Assembly (NCBI RefSeq): GCF_015351595.1
Contig: NZ_JADKPT010000004.1
Location: forward strand, 186,001-250,000
Source of the DNA: Flavobacterium sp. LC2016-12
GTDB lineage: Bacteria; Bacteroidota; Bacteroidia; Flavobacteriales; Flavobacteriaceae
Direction: 5' to 3'
DNA length: 64,000 nucleotides
The position numbers and the translations under genes were made by a program. The notes beneath the pieces were generated by a model. The model was given only the letters and a program-made list of their open reading frames with translations, searched no databases and was not told the DNA's origin. Below are positions 27,089-37,987 of the stretch, one piece after another. Within the stretch, counting starts at the first letter, position 1, and each line of letters starts with the position of its first letter.

Positions 27089-27510
27089 AAAATAGAATCA
27101 ATTTCCTTCTTATAATTTGAGTCATAAAAAGTAGCCTTAGTGATAATTAGATTTGTCCTTATAAATGTGTGACAAACAGCATTTATTTGCTTTCAAACTT
27201 TTTTCCTTTCTGTTTTCTTCTAAAAGATAAATTTCATAAAAGCCTTCAATTACTTGATTTGAAGGCTTTTATTTTTAAAATATTTATACACTTAAAAATT
27301 ACCTTATTGATAAATTAAAAAAAGTAAAATCAAAAAAAGATTGTGAATTTCTAGTTTAAATCGTTAAATTTATTGCCTTATTGTTGATTCCTAAGTGTGT
27401 AATTAGTGCTATCTTAGCAGAAACAAAACAGTAAGAATATCATCTAACCTATTCAGGATGAAATCATTTAATAAAAAAACCTTTTAACCCAGATTATATC
27501 CTATAATACA
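27089..27510. other. Gene-free stretch between the ZIP gene and the two-component genes
   Basis: AT-rich with no convincing gene. It has the terminator at 27238-27270. TATCTTAG near 27410-27417 is a weak promoter-like box for the following response regulator. Confidence 0.5.
27238..27276 (+). terminator. Terminator after the ZIP transporter gene
   Basis: AAAAGCCTTCAA (27238-27249) and TTGAAGGCTTTT (27259-27270) form a perfect 12-base stem with a 9-base loop, followed by ATTTTT. Confidence 0.9.
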
Positions 27511-27960
27511 ATGAATAAACAGCATTACAATCTTTTACTTGCGGACGACGATGAAGATGATTGCGCTTTTTTTAAAGAAGCCCTTGATGAACTGTCGCTT
27601 CCGGTATCTCTTGCTGTTGTTAATGATGGCGTCCAGCTTATGGATTATTTAGCTGCCCATTCTTCTGATAATTTACCAGATATGTTATTTCTTGATCTTA
27701 ATATGCCTCGTAAAAATGGGCATGAATGTTTAAAAGAAATAAAAGAAATTGCCGAACTGAATTCGCTGCCGGTAATTATTTTCTCAACATCCCTGGATAC
27801 AGAAATTGTTGATTTGATGTACCAGAAAGGCGCGACTTACTATATTCGGAAACCCGGCGAATTTTCTAAATTAAAAAAAGTCATTGGCAACGCCCTGAAT
27901 GTAGTTTCTGAAAATAAATTAAAACAACCTGTACGAGAGCATTTTGTTCTTCAACCTTAA
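27511..27960 (+). CDS. Response regulator, Rcp1-like receiver
   Basis: A stand-alone receiver of 149 residues. The acidic cluster ADDDEDD (11-17), phospho-acceptor Asp62 in FLDLNMPRKNG, a Ser/Thr switch in IIFSTS and the lysine in YIRKPG are in place. There is no output domain. It resembles the receivers that accompany phytochrome-like and multi-PAS kinases. The kinase gene follows after 12 bases, so the two form a pair. It begins with the adjacent ATG and has no alternative start. Confidence 0.9.
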   Translation: MNKQHYNLLLADDDEDDCAFFKEALDELSLPVSLAVVNDGVQLMDYLAAHSSDNLPDMLFLDLNMPRKNGHECLKEIKEIAELNSLPVIIFSTSLDTEIVDLMYQKGATYYIRKPGEFSKLKKVIGNALNVVSENKLKQPVREHFVLQP

Positions 27961-27972
27961 ATAGTTTTGAGA

Positions 27973-30900
27973 ATGAGCCGTACAAACAAGGAACATTATT
28001 TTCTAGCCGGTGGTGGCGAAATGGGCGAATTAATTCGTGCCAAAGACTGGAGCAAAACATCTTTAGGAGATCCTTCGACCTGGCCCCAAAGTCTTTGTAC
28101 TATGGTGGCCGTTATGCTGGAAAACCCTTTTGGAATGTATATTGCCTGGGGTGACGATTATACACAATTGTATAACGATGGCTATCGTCCTATTTTAGGT
28201 TCGACCAAACATCCCGATGCTCTCGGAATTAGTACCAGACAAACCTTCTCTGAAATCTGGGATATAATAGGTCCTATGTTTGATGGTGTTATGGAAGGTA
28301 AACCTATTGGTTTTCCAGACTTTATGCTGCCTTTAAACAGAAATGGTTTTGTAGAAGAATGCTACTTCGATTTTTCATACAGTCCCATTAGAAAAGAAGA
28401 TGGTACCGTTGGCGGTGTGCTTGTTACTGTTATTGAGACGACAGAAAAGAAACGGGCCACTGACGCCTTAAAGGAAAGCAATTCCCGTTTTTTAAATAAT
28501 ATTATGCAGGCTCCCGTTGCAATGTGTGTTTTTAGAGGAAAAGAGCATATTGTAGAAATTGCGAATGAAAAAATGATTCAATTGTGGGGAACCACTGCTG
28601 AAAAGGTCTTATATAAACCTATTTTTGAAGGTTTACCAGAAGCAAAAGATCAGGGTTTAGAAAATTTAATCAATACGGTCTATAGCACGGGTGAAAAATT
28701 TATTGCAAATGAACGCCCGGTTCAATTGCCCCGTAACGGAAAAACTGAAACTTTTTATCTGAATTTTGTTTATGATGCCCTTAAAGAAAGCGACGGAAGT
28801 ATCTCTGGAGTTGTAGCTATTGCTATCGATGTAACAACACAGGTTCTAGCCAGAGAAAGAATTCACGAAGGTGAACAAAAAGTAAGACAGCTTGTCGAAA
28901 ATGCCCCTTTTCCGATTGGTGTATATGTGGGAAAAGAAAAACGAATTGAACTTGCTAACCAATCCATTATGGAAGTTTGGGGAAAAGGAAATGATGTCAT
29001 TGGGAAATTATACACCGAAATTTTACCGGAACTTGACAATCAATTGGTTTTTGATCAGATTAGTCACGTGTTTGATACTGGTGAATCTTTTCACTCCAAA
29101 AATACCCGTATTGATCTGACTATAAATGGCATATTAGAAACTTTTTACTTTGATTATAGTTTTACGCCATTATACGATATAAATGGGAACATTTATGGGG
29201 TAATGAATACTGCAGCCGAAACAACTGACCTTAATCTCGCAAAGAAAAGAATAGAAGAAAACGAGAATAATTTGCGAAGCATGGTTTTGGAAGCTCCAAT
29301 TGGTATCTGTGTTTTAGATGCTAAAACTTTGATAAGCGAAATTGTAAACGAAAGCTTTATTGAAGTTGCAGGAAAATCATACGATCAAATTGCAGGAAAA
29401 CACTATTGGGAATCCTTTGCCGAAGTTAAACCTTACTACGAAGAAGCTTTACAAAAAGTTATAGATGAAGGCCTTCCGTTTTATGCAAATGAAGTAGAAA
29501 TGATGCTTGTGCGTCATGGCAAGGAAGAAATTGTATATGTGACTTTTGTCTATGCACCTCTTAAAAATATAGAAGGAAAAGTAACAAAAGTTGCTATTTG
29601 GGTGCTTGATAATACACCACAGGTAAAAGCAAGACAAGAAATTGAAAAAGCAGACAAACGTTTCCGTAATACTGTAAAACAAGCACCAATTGGAATTACT
29701 ATTCTGCGTGGTTCAGACTATCTTGTTGAAATGGCAAATGATGCCTATCTAAAATTAGTCGACAGAGAAGAGCATACTTTTGTCGGAAAGCCGCTATTTG
29801 ATTCTTTACCAGAAGTTGAAGAAAGCGTAAGTTCTCTTTTAAAAGATGTTTTAACAACAGGAATTCCTTTTCATGGATATGAAGTGCCGATTCCTTTAAA
29901 TCGCTATGGAAAATTGGAAATTTCGTATTTCGATTTCTTATATTCTCCTTTAAAAGAAGAAGATGGAACCATCTCTGGAATTATTGTAACTGTTACAGAA
30001 GTCAGCGAAAAAGTTGAAACACGAAAAGAAATAGAGCAAAATGAAGAAAGGCTGAAAATAATTGTGGAAGCCAGTGAACTGGGAACATGGGAATTGAATG
30101 TAAAGACCAGAGAACCTATTTATTCTCATAGATATCTTGAAATTGTTGGTGGATACAAGGATAATTTAAAATTAACCCATGACCAATTGCTGAAACATCT
30201 TCATCCTGATGATATGCACATTCGAAATAAAGCTTTTAAAGAATCTCTTATCTCAGGATATCTTAATTATGAAGCACGAACAATATGGATCGATGGTTCA
30301 ATTCACTGGATAGAAGGAAAAGGAAAACTTTTCTACGATGAAGATAATAAACCTGAAAAGTTAATTGGAACCATTAGAGATATCACTGATGAAAAAAACC
30401 ATCAACACGAACTCGAAGAAAGCGAGAAAAGATTTCGTTCTTTAACCGAAAGTATTCCGCAGCTGATTTGGGAAACTGATGAAAAAGGAAATGCCTTGTT
30501 CGCATCAGGAAAATGGTTTGAATACACCGGAATTCATCCCGACGGTGAACCCGAATGGAGAGCGATGATTCATCCCGATGATTTTGAGGAAAATGCCAGA
30601 ATATGGAGTCATAGTTTAGCTACAGGAGAAGCTTACCGCTGTGATGTTCGCGTTAGAAGAAAAGATGGCAATTACAGATGGCATGCCGTAATTGGTGAGC
30701 CGGTTTTAGATATTGATGGTAAAATTCTAAAATGGGTGGGCGCCTTCACCGATATTCATACTGAAAAAGCCTTTACACATGAACTCGAACAGCAAGTAGC
30801 TGCCAGAACCAAAGAATTGAATATAATGAACGAATCACTTCAAAAAAGTGAAGAACGTTATCATTTAATGGTGGAAGAAGTACAGGATTATGCCATTTTA

Positions 30901-31986
30901 TACCTTGATCATCAAGGAACTGTAGAAAATTGGAATTTAGGTGCTCAAAAGATAAAAGGATATAAAGCCGATGAAATTATTGGCCACAATTTCTCTAAAT
31001 TTTACACAGAAGAAGATATAAAGAAAAATCTTCCTCAAAAACTGCTAAACGTCGCTATAGAAAAAGGAAAATCAAGCCATGAAGGATGGCGCGTTCGCAA
31101 AGATGGAACCTATTTCTGGGCTAGTTCTGTTATTACTGCGGTTCACAACAAAAAAGGTCATGTAATTGGTTTTTCAAAAGTGACACATGATCTATCAGAA
31201 AAAAAGAAAGCAAATGATAAATTAAAATTAAATGCCTTAGAGCTCGAGCAAAAAAACATAGAACTCGAAAAAATGAATCAGGAGTTACAGTCTTTTGCCT
31301 ATATCTCTAGTCATGATTTACAGGAACCGTTAAGAAAAATTCAAACTTTTGCTACGCTCATCTTGGAAAAAGAGTTTGAAAATTTAACTGATAGCGGAAA
31401 AGATAAATTTCAGCGCATGCAAAGTGCTGCGCAACGTATGCAAACCTTAATTAATGATTTACTCTCCTACTCGAGAACAAATATTCAAGAGCGCGTTTTT
31501 GAGAAAACAGATCTTTCTAAAATTATTGATGAAGTTAAAGACGATTTAAAAGAAGAAATTGAGCAAAAAAATGCTACAATTGAAAACTGTGAGAATTGCG
31601 AAGCTAATATTATTCCGTTTCAATTTAGACAACTCTTGTATAATTTAGTGAGCAATTCGCTTAAATTCTCCAATCCTGAAACACCAATTGTCATAAAAAT
31701 TGAAAGTGAAATTAAAAAAGGAGCACTTTTAAATAATGGAAAATTGGAAAAAGACACCGACTATTGTCATATTAAAATTTCCGATAATGGAATTGGTTTT
31801 GAGCAGCAATACAGCTCCAAGATTTTTGAAGTTTTTCAACGTTTACACGGAAAATTAGAATATACCGGAACTGGAATTGGACTTGCCATTGTGAAAAAAA
31901 TTGTAGACAACCATAGTGGTATTATTACGGCCACCGGCGAAAAGAACAAAGGAGCTACTTTTGATATTTATCTTCCGGTTCAATAA
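27973..31986 (+). CDS. Multi-PAS sensor histidine kinase
   Basis: A soluble kinase of 1337 residues read from the ATG at 27973; a TTG two codons earlier is in frame but less likely. It has about eight PAS units between residues 20 and 1085. Several are near copies sharing 'AP.. ... ANE..' and 'FY..F.Y.PL...DG.I.G' stretches; two later ones are PAS_3-like with 'R..W....IHPDD'. Next come a coiled segment, HisKA with His1114 in SSHDLQEPLRKI, and the ATPase with DNGIGFEQQ and GTGIGLAI. The HDLQEPL box is that of phytochrome-like kinases. The ligand is unknown. There is no membrane segment. Confidence 0.9.
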   Translation: MSRTNKEHYFLAGGGEMGELIRAKDWSKTSLGDPSTWPQSLCTMVAVMLENPFGMYIAWGDDYTQLYNDGYRPILGSTKHPDALGISTRQTFSEIWDIIGPMFDGVMEGKPIGFPDFMLPLNRNGFVEECYFDFSYSPIRKEDGTVGGVLVTVIETTEKKRATDALKESNSRFLNNIMQAPVAMCVFRGKEHIVEIANEKMIQLWGTTAEKVLYKPIFEGLPEAKDQGLENLINTVYSTGEKFIANERPVQLPRNGKTETFYLNFVYDALKESDGSISGVVAIAIDVTTQVLARERIHEGEQKVRQLVENAPFPIGVYVGKEKRIELANQSIMEVWGKGNDVIGKLYTEILPELDNQLVFDQISHVFDTGESFHSKNTRIDLTINGILETFYFDYSFTPLYDINGNIYGVMNTAAETTDLNLAKKRIEENENNLRSMVLEAPIGICVLDAKTLISEIVNESFIEVAGKSYDQIAGKHYWESFAEVKPYYEEALQKVIDEGLPFYANEVEMMLVRHGKEEIVYVTFVYAPLKNIEGKVTKVAIWVLDNTPQVKARQEIEKADKRFRNTVKQAPIGITILRGSDYLVEMANDAYLKLVDREEHTFVGKPLFDSLPEVEESVSSLLKDVLTTGIPFHGYEVPIPLNRYGKLEISYFDFLYSPLKEEDGTISGIIVTVTEVSEKVETRKEIEQNEERLKIIVEASELGTWELNVKTREPIYSHRYLEIVGGYKDNLKLTHDQLLKHLHPDDMHIRNKAFKESLISGYLNYEARTIWIDGSIHWIEGKGKLFYDEDNKPEKLIGTIRDITDEKNHQHELEESEKRFRSLTESIPQLIWETDEKGNALFASGKWFEYTGIHPDGEPEWRAMIHPDDFEENARIWSHSLATGEAYRCDVRVRRKDGNYRWHAVIGEPVLDIDGKILKWVGAFTDIHTEKAFTHELEQQVAARTKELNIMNESLQKSEERYHLMVEEVQDYAILYLDHQGTVENWNLGAQKIKGYKADEIIGHNFSKFYTEEDIKKNLPQKLLNVAIEKGKSSHEGWRVRKDGTYFWASSVITAVHNKKGHVIGFSKVTHDLSEKKKANDKLKLNALELEQKNIELEKMNQELQSFAYISSHDLQEPLRKIQTFATLILEKEFENLTDSGKDKFQRMQSAAQRMQTLINDLLSYSRTNIQERVFEKTDLSKIIDEVKDDLKEEIEQKNATIENCENCEANIIPFQFRQLLYNLVSNSLKFSNPETPIVIKIESEIKKGALLNNGKLEKDTDYCHIKISDNGIGFEQQYSSKIFEVFQRLHGKLEYTGTGIGLAIVKKIVDNHSGIITATGEKNKGATFDIYLPVQ

Positions 31987-32052
31987 TGAATTAAATACCA
32001 ATTTTTAAATTCCAAATTCCAAAACGTAAACTTCAAAACTTAAATTCAATAT

Positions 32053-32090
32053 AAAAGCGGGAGTCTATTTTAGAACTCCCGCTTTTTTTT
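32053..32090 (+). terminator. Terminator after the multi-PAS kinase gene
   Basis: AAAAGCGGGAGT (32053-32064) pairs with ACTCCCGCTTTT (32075-32086), followed by a T-run. It also lies after the converging esterase gene. Confidence 0.9.
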
Positions 32091-32110
32091 ACTTTAATTC
32101 GATTATGATT

Positions 32111-34024
32111 TTACAAACTGCCTTCAAAAGGAGAAGCCGGTAAGTTTTCTTTATTGTATAAATTAGCCTGATCCGGATTGTCTGCCCACGCATATCTTAC
32201 TCTCGTTGGATTTAAAATTGTTTCATTTGATATGATAATTTTATCTCCTTCAATAGCCGCATTAGCCCAAACAAATTTCCCGTCATTTCCAGCAATTTCA
32301 AATGCTTTCAGAGGTTGATTGTCTTTGGTTACTAAACCTGTTCCAATATCCGTAAAACTTAAAACAAGTTGGTTTCCTTTTTGTTCCATTGCCTTAAAAA
32401 GTGGCCCCGAAGCAACAAGATTCTTTTCTCCATAAACCATTTTTCTGGCCAATAAAGAAAGTCGTTTCCCGACATCGTATTTGTTTAAAGGGTGAATGTC
32501 ATTCCACTCTCCAAGATCAATAGTAACAGCCATTCCTGTATTCGGAACCGCTAATGTATTTTTTTGCTGTTGCCTTAAGGCTGCCCAATTACTTTCTCCC
32601 GGTTCTGTTTTCCGCGCCATAAAATTAGTAAGCTGCACGTATAAAAACGGAAACGAACCCTGCTTCCACTCTGCTCTCCAGTTTGTAATTAAAGTTTCCA
32701 TCAAAGCCGAATATTCTTCCGGTTTTTTAGTACTCGATTCGCCCTGATACCAAAGCACACCTTTTAATCCATAATTTTTCAATGGCGCAATCATCGCATT
32801 ATACAACCCGACTGGTTTCCATCTGATAAAAGTCTGTCCTGGTAAAGCCGCCATCTTTACACCTAACTTATACTTCCAGGAACCTTTCAAATCTATAACT
32901 TCATTACCAAGAATCAATTCGTATGATTTGTCTTCAACAAAACCACCTCTTCCGGTATTATTAATGACACGAATGGCAATCTCATTTTTTCCTTCTTTTA
33001 AAAACTTTGCATCAAAAGGATAAATTCTTGGCGGATACATATAAGATGTTGTACCCACAAAATGACCGTTTACGTAAACTGAATCGGCATCAACAATTCT
33101 TCCTAAAATAAGTCTTGCATTGCTTTCCTTTAAACTTGAAACTGCAAATTCTTTTCGAAACCATAGTACACCATTTACATTTCCCAATTCAGTATCAGCC
33201 CAATATCCCGGAATATTCATGTTTTTCCAGTTTGAATCTTCTAATTCAGGATTGGACCATTTATTCTTCAAACCTTCATCTTCTTTGTTGATTGTAGCAT
33301 ACCAGGTTGAACTGATTTTTTTATCACTTTCCTCGATTTGAGTACCTAAAGTTCCGTCTTTAAACTTTTGATATTCAGCATCATATTCTGGAAACTTTTT
33401 AACTGCTTCGGCACTTATCCAGCATTCTGCAGGCGAGCCACCTAATGCGCTATTAATTAACCCGATCGGAATTTTATATTTTTGATAGATTTCATCCGCA
33501 AAAAAATAAGCAACAGCAGAGAATTTTAAAATGTTCCCAGGATTTGCAGAAAGCCATTCTCCCGAAGAAAGATCTACGTTTTCTTTTGCAAATTCGTACT
33601 GATCAGGAACCAAAAATTGTCTGATATTGCTATTATCAATTTTCGCAATTACATCTTTGTATTTATCCTTAACACGTTCCATTGGAAGCTCCATATTAGA
33701 TTGTCCGGAACAAAGCCAGACATCACCAATCAAAATGTTTTTCAGGACAATAGTATTACTGGCCGATAAAGTCATTTCATATGGTCCGCCTGCTTTTTGG
33801 GCTGGCAATATAACCATCCAGTTTCCATCTTTTGCCGCTATAGTTATGAATTTCTTTTGATTGAAATTAATTTCAATCTTTTCATTCGGCGACGCCCAAC
33901 CCCAAATTTTTAGTGGAATATCGCGTTGTAAAACCATTCCGTCGCTAATTAAACGAGGGAGTTTTATCTGCCCGTAAATACCACTGCAAAGGAAGAAGGC
34001 AATAATGATTACTATTTTTTTCAT
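32111..34024 (-). CDS. SASA-type carbohydrate acetylesterase (sialate O-acetylesterase family)
   Basis: Removes acetyl groups from sugars; in this locus acetylated xylan fragments are the likely substrate. It has 637 residues from MKKIVIIIAFFLCSGIYGQ, a signal peptide; the frame extends eight codons further but without such a signal at its start. The SGNH motif WLCSGQSNMELPM is near residues 109-121. A jelly-roll insert of about 110 residues (WSNPELEDSNWKNMNIPGYW...) lies in the middle, like the sugar-binding domain of GH2. The late DLGEWNDIHPLNK gives the His/Asp. The split SGNH plus jelly-roll plan fits CE20-like acetylesterases. Confidence 0.8.
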   Translation of the reverse strand: MKKIVIIIAFFLCSGIYGQIKLPRLISDGMVLQRDIPLKIWGWASPNEKIEINFNQKKFITIAAKDGNWMVILPAQKAGGPYEMTLSASNTIVLKNILIGDVWLCSGQSNMELPMERVKDKYKDVIAKIDNSNIRQFLVPDQYEFAKENVDLSSGEWLSANPGNILKFSAVAYFFADEIYQKYKIPIGLINSALGGSPAECWISAEAVKKFPEYDAEYQKFKDGTLGTQIEESDKKISSTWYATINKEDEGLKNKWSNPELEDSNWKNMNIPGYWADTELGNVNGVLWFRKEFAVSSLKESNARLILGRIVDADSVYVNGHFVGTTSYMYPPRIYPFDAKFLKEGKNEIAIRVINNTGRGGFVEDKSYELILGNEVIDLKGSWKYKLGVKMAALPGQTFIRWKPVGLYNAMIAPLKNYGLKGVLWYQGESSTKKPEEYSALMETLITNWRAEWKQGSFPFLYVQLTNFMARKTEPGESNWAALRQQQKNTLAVPNTGMAVTIDLGEWNDIHPLNKYDVGKRLSLLARKMVYGEKNLVASGPLFKAMEQKGNQLVLSFTDIGTGLVTKDNQPLKAFEIAGNDGKFVWANAAIEGDKIIISNETILNPTRVRYAWADNPDQANLYNKENLPASPFEGSL

Positions 34025-34157
34025 ATTTATTCTTATTTCAGGAATCAACGATCAATTTACGGCATGAAAACCAGGTTTACACAAGAGGTACTGTAGAAAA
34101 TTCGAATGACAAATAGTTTGTTCAAAAATAATCGGGACAGACTATTTGTATTTTGTT

Positions 34158-34814
34158 TTAAAGCTGCATTTTTTTAGCATCTTCAATAAATTGATTCAAA
34201 CCTATATCAGTCAAAGGATGTTTCAATAATCCTTTAATAGACGATAATGGTCCGGTCATTACATCAGATCCAACTTTGGCACAATTCACTACATGCATTG
34301 TATGTCTGATTGAAGCTGAAAGTATTTGTGTATTGAAAGCGTAATTATCGTAAATTTCTCTGATTTCTGAAATCAAATGCATTCCGTCTGTTGAGATATC
34401 GTCTAGTCTTCCTAAAAATGGAGAAACATAAGTCGCTCCTGCCTTTGCAGCCAATAAAGCTTGTCCAGGTGAGAAAACCAAAGTAACATTTGTTCTGATT
34501 CCTTTGTCTGAAAAATATTTACAAGCTTTGATTCCGTCAGCAATCATTGGCAATTTCACTACTATTTGCTCGTGCAATGCTGCAAGCTCCTCACCTTCTC
34601 TGATCATTCCGTCAAAATCGGTTGAAATAACTTCTGCGGAAACATCGCCATCTACAATATTACAGATTGCCAGATAATGCTTCAAAATATTGTCTTTTCC
34701 TGTAATTCCCTCTTTGGCCATTAAAGACGGATTCGTCGTAACACCATCTAAAACCCCAAGCGCCTGGGCTTCTTTAATATCTTCTAAATTTGCTGTGTCA
34801 ATAAAAAATTTCAT
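34158..34814 (-). CDS. Transaldolase (small, FSA/TalC-type)
   Basis: A TIM-barrel aldolase of 218 residues. The Schiff-base lysine is Lys87 in VVKLPM, with TTNPSL at 26-31 and NVTLVFS at 109-115. In E. coli fructose-6-phosphate aldolase the active site has Gln and Tyr. Here the matching spots are Glu61 (VSAEVIS) and Phe133 (VSPFLGR), as in the B. subtilis-type transaldolase. So transaldolase in the pentose phosphate pathway is more likely than the often-given name fructose-6-phosphate aldolase. Its place beside xylA and xylB fits use of xylulose 5-phosphate. Confidence 0.85.
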   Translation of the reverse strand: MKFFIDTANLEDIKEAQALGVLDGVTTNPSLMAKEGITGKDNILKHYLAICNIVDGDVSAEVISTDFDGMIREGEELAALHEQIVVKLPMIADGIKACKYFSDKGIRTNVTLVFSPGQALLAAKAGATYVSPFLGRLDDISTDGMHLISEIREIYDNYAFNTQILSASIRHTMHVVNCAKVGSDVMTGPLSSIKGLLKHPLTDIGLNQFIEDAKKMQL

Positions 34815-35165
34815 TGGTTTTTGGTTTAAGTTTATTTTTGATTATGTAATAGTCTTGTATTCCAATTCAATAAAAATGAATTAGAAACAAGTGATTTGAT
34901 TTGAAAATATAATTTAAAATTTGAATAAGAGAGAGAAAGAAATCACTGCGAAGACAAGTTGAAAAACTATCTGTTTTGAATAAGAAAGCAGTGAAATGGC
35001 CGTTGACCTCTTCAATATCAACGGCCATAATTACTAAATAATTCACTTCATTTTTCCTGGCAAATACACTAACCAAAATATTTTGCCAGAGACAAAAAAA
35101 CTACAAAAAACAATCTTGATTTCGGTTTAGGATTAACCGAAAATTATTTTTCTGTCGTCAATCAA
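34815..35165. other. Gene-free stretch after xylA with two hairpins
   Basis: No convincing gene is seen. ATGGCCGTTGA (34996-35006) and TCAACGGCCAT (35018-35028) form a perfect 11-base stem. TTTCGGTT (35120-35127) pairs with AACCGAAA (35135-35142). The second lies just after the xylA stop and may act as its terminator; the first has no T-run. They may stabilise the xyl transcript end. Confidence 0.5.
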
Positions 35166-36491
35166 TTAAATGTATTGATTGATGATATTTTCGAACAATT
35201 CTTGTTTACCGCTTTGTAAATTCAATTCACCATTTTCCTGTGCAATTTTATACAAATCAGTCAAACTTAATTTTCCTTCTTCAAAAGCTTTTCCGTTTCC
35301 AGAATCAAAAGAACTGTAACGGTCTGTTCTTAATTTATCATAAGGAGAAGATGTAATAATTTTGTCAGCCGTCAATAATGCTCTGGCAAAAGTATCGGCT
35401 CCACCAATGTGAGCTAAGAATACATCTTCCATATCAGTAGAGTTTCTTCTGATTTTGGCATCAAAATTAACTCCTCCACCTTGCAGTCCGCCAGCTTTTA
35501 AGAAAACCAACATTGCTTCTGTAACTTCCTGAATGTTATTTGGAAATTGATCTGTATCCCATCCGTTTTGGTAATCACCTCTATTGGCATCTAAACTTCC
35601 TAACATTCCAGCTTTGGCAGCCACTTCCATTTCGTGTTGAAAAGTATGTTGCGCTAATGTAGCGTGATTCACCTCGATGTTCATCTTGAAATCTTTCTCT
35701 AAGCCATATTTATGCAAAAATCCAATAGCTGTAGCCGAGTCAAAATCATATTGATGTTTCATTGGCTCCATAGGTTTTGGCTCAATGAAGAAATTTCCTT
35801 TGAATCCTTGTGCTCTTGCATAGTCTCTTGCCTGAGCCAGGAATTGTCCCATATGATCCAATTCTCTTCCCATATCTGTGTTCAGCAAAGTCATATAACC
35901 TTCACGACCTCCCCAAAATACATAATTTTCTCCTCCTAAAGCAATGGTAGCATCCAATGCCAATTTTATTTGACCTCCAGCTCTTGCCAATACATTAAAA
36001 TCTGGATTAGTTGCGGCACCGTTCATATATCTTGGATTAGAAAAGCAGTTTGCCGTTCCCCAAAGTAATTTCACTCCGGAAGCTGCTTGTTTTTCTTTCA
36101 AATATTCAGTAATGGTAGCCAATCTGCTTTCTGATTCAGCGAAAGTAGCTCCTTCGTTAACCAAGTCATAATCGTGAAAACAGTAATAGTCAAATCCCAT
36201 TTTAGTAATGAATTCGAATGCTGCATCTGCTTTTTCTTTTGCGGCAGCGATGGCATCTGTAGGCTGATCCCAAGGAAAATGTTGTGTTCCTGGTCCGAAT
36301 GGATCTGAACCCTGACCACAGAAAGTATGCCAGTAAGCGATCGCAAATTTAAAGTGCTCACGCATTGTTTTTCCAGCCACAACCTGCCCTGGATTATAAT
36401 ATTTAAATGCCAATGGATTATCAGACTCCTTACCTTCAAATTTAATTTGGCCTATACCTTTGTAGTATTCTTTATTGCCTAAAACTATCAT
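35166..36491 (-). CDS. xylA: Xylose isomerase
   Basis: Converts D-xylose to D-xylulose. Read from [15 protein letters not shown] it has 441 residues, the usual length for the group. The frame opens 16 codons earlier, but those would overlap the xylB stop, and the internal ATG lies five bases after it. Conserved stretches include [36 protein letters not shown] and IEVNHATLA, which supply the catalytic and metal-binding residues. It is cytoplasmic and third in the regulator-xylB-xylA operon. Confidence 0.96.
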   Translation of the reverse strand: MIVLGNKEYYKGIGQIKFEGKESDNPLAFKYYNPGQVVAGKTMREHFKFAIAYWHTFCGQGSDPFGPGTQHFPWDQPTDAIAAAKEKADAAFEFITKMGFDYYCFHDYDLVNEGATFAESESRLATITEYLKEKQAASGVKLLWGTANCFSNPRYMNGAATNPDFNVLARAGGQIKLALDATIALGGENYVFWGGREGYMTLLNTDMGRELDHMGQFLAQARDYARAQGFKGNFFIEPKPMEPMKHQYDFDSATAIGFLHKYGLEKDFKMNIEVNHATLAQHTFQHEMEVAAKAGMLGSLDANRGDYQNGWDTDQFPNNIQEVTEAMLVFLKAGGLQGGGVNFDAKIRRNSTDMEDVFLAHIGGADTFARALLTADKIITSSPYDKLRTDRYSSFDSGNGKAFEEGKLSLTDLYKIAQENGELNLQSGKQELFENIINQYI

Positions 36492-36496
36492 ATCTT

Positions 36497-37984
36497 TTAT
36501 TTTTTGTATGTTAATATTAATTCTAATTCCTGTTTCCATTTTTGGTAAGCCTGAACATACGGCTCTTTGTTTTGCAGCGGTAAAAAGGTCATTACGTGAT
36601 CGTTCGTTGTAATACTTGAACCGAACTTTTCAAAATCGCCATCGATCAAACCAACTGCTCTTGCTGCACCTACTGCTCCTGTTGTATTGTAAATTTCAAT
36701 TTCGTGTCCAATTAATGTTGCCACAGTATTAGAGAAAATTTCGGAGCGGAATAAATTATCATTTCCAGCTCTGATTACACCAATTGTAGCATTGTCATCT
36801 TTTAAACACTCCATTCCGTAAACGAATGAAAAAGCGATTCCTTCTAAAGAAGCTCTGAACAAATGTGAGCTGCTATGAATGTTTAAATTCAGGTTTAAAA
36901 AGTGTGTTCCGATGTTTTTATTGTTGAACATACGTTCAGCGCCATTTCCAAACGGAATAACGACAACGCCATCAGAACCAATATCAATTTTTGATGCTTT
37001 GCGGTTCATTGATTCATAGGTTTCATCACCCATATTATTTCGCAACCATCTGTACTGAATTCCGGCTCCGTTAATATTCAGTAATTTTCCTATTCTTGGT
37101 TTAGCTACTTCATAATTAACATGAACAAAGTTGTTTACCCTAGTGCTTTTATTTCCGGCTGACATTTCACTAACCGCATAAAAAACTCCCGAAGTTCCTC
37201 CAGTTGCAGCCACTTCACCAGGGTTTAACACATTTAAAGCCAATGCATTATTAGGCTGATCACCGGCTCTATAAACGACTGGAATACCATTTGGAAGTCC
37301 CGATTCTTTTGCTCCTTTTTCATTTAACACTCCCTGATTTGTGAAATTCTCCACAATTACAGGCGTTAAAGATTCGTCAATTTCGTAGTAATCTAACAAC
37401 CAATCAGCCACTTTGTTCTCTTTATAATCCCAAAGCATTCCTTCAGAAAGTCCGTTTTTAGTTGTCGTAACATCGCCTGTTAGTTTGTAAGCGATATAAT
37501 CACCCGGCAACATATATTTATAAACCTTACTGTATATTTCAGGTTCGTTTTCTTTAACCCATTTTAATTTTGAAGCCGTGAAATTCCCAGGAGAATTCAA
37601 TAAATGACCGAAACATTTTTCGGCTCCAATTTCTTCAAAAGCTTTATCTCCAATAGCTACAGCTCTACTATCGCACCAGATTATAGCGTTGCGCAATGGG
37701 TTGCATGCGTCATCCACAATAACCAATCCGTGCATTTGATACGATATACCCACACCCTGAATTTTAGAAGCTTCGATATTTGCTTCACGAATTGCTCTTT
37801 TTGTCGCTGTGCAAATGTGTTGCCACCAAATTTCAGGATCCTGTTCTGCCCAATCAGCATGCAATGAAACGATCTCCATTTCGTTTTGCGGTTCGTGCAA
37901 AACGATTATTTTTTTGCCTGTTGCTGCTTCTACCAAGGCAACCTTGACCGAAGAACTTCCAATATCATATCCTATATAATACAT
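36497..37984 (-). CDS. xylB: Xylulokinase
   Basis: Phosphorylates D-xylulose to xylulose 5-phosphate. A FGGY-family kinase of 495 residues with the N-terminal phosphate motif [18 protein letters not shown] (about 82-87), WCDSRA and [11 protein letters not shown] second-lobe ATP-site stretch follows ([16 protein letters not shown]). The gene begins three bases after the regulator stop and ends five bases before xylA, so the three are one operon. Confidence 0.95.
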   Translation of the reverse strand: MYYIGYDIGSSSVKVALVEAATGKKIIVLHEPQNEMEIVSLHADWAEQDPEIWWQHICTATKRAIREANIEASKIQGVGISYQMHGLVIVDDACNPLRNAIIWCDSRAVAIGDKAFEEIGAEKCFGHLLNSPGNFTASKLKWVKENEPEIYSKVYKYMLPGDYIAYKLTGDVTTTKNGLSEGMLWDYKENKVADWLLDYYEIDESLTPVIVENFTNQGVLNEKGAKESGLPNGIPVVYRAGDQPNNALALNVLNPGEVAATGGTSGVFYAVSEMSAGNKSTRVNNFVHVNYEVAKPRIGKLLNINGAGIQYRWLRNNMGDETYESMNRKASKIDIGSDGVVVIPFGNGAERMFNNKNIGTHFLNLNLNIHSSSHLFRASLEGIAFSFVYGMECLKDDNATIGVIRAGNDNLFRSEIFSNTVATLIGHEIEIYNTTGAVGAARAVGLIDGDFEKFGSSITTNDHVMTFLPLQNKEPYVQAYQKWKQELELILTYKK

Positions 37985-37987
37985 ACT

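Noticed and set aside
27967..27972. TTG start two codons upstream of the multi-PAS kinase ATG
   Set aside because: The ATG at 27973 is in frame, close by, and more usual; the extra two residues add nothing.
34867..35076. A 69-codon minus-strand frame between xylA and the transaldolase gene
   Set aside because: It runs through an 11-base perfect hairpin and shows no protein-like motif or promoter.
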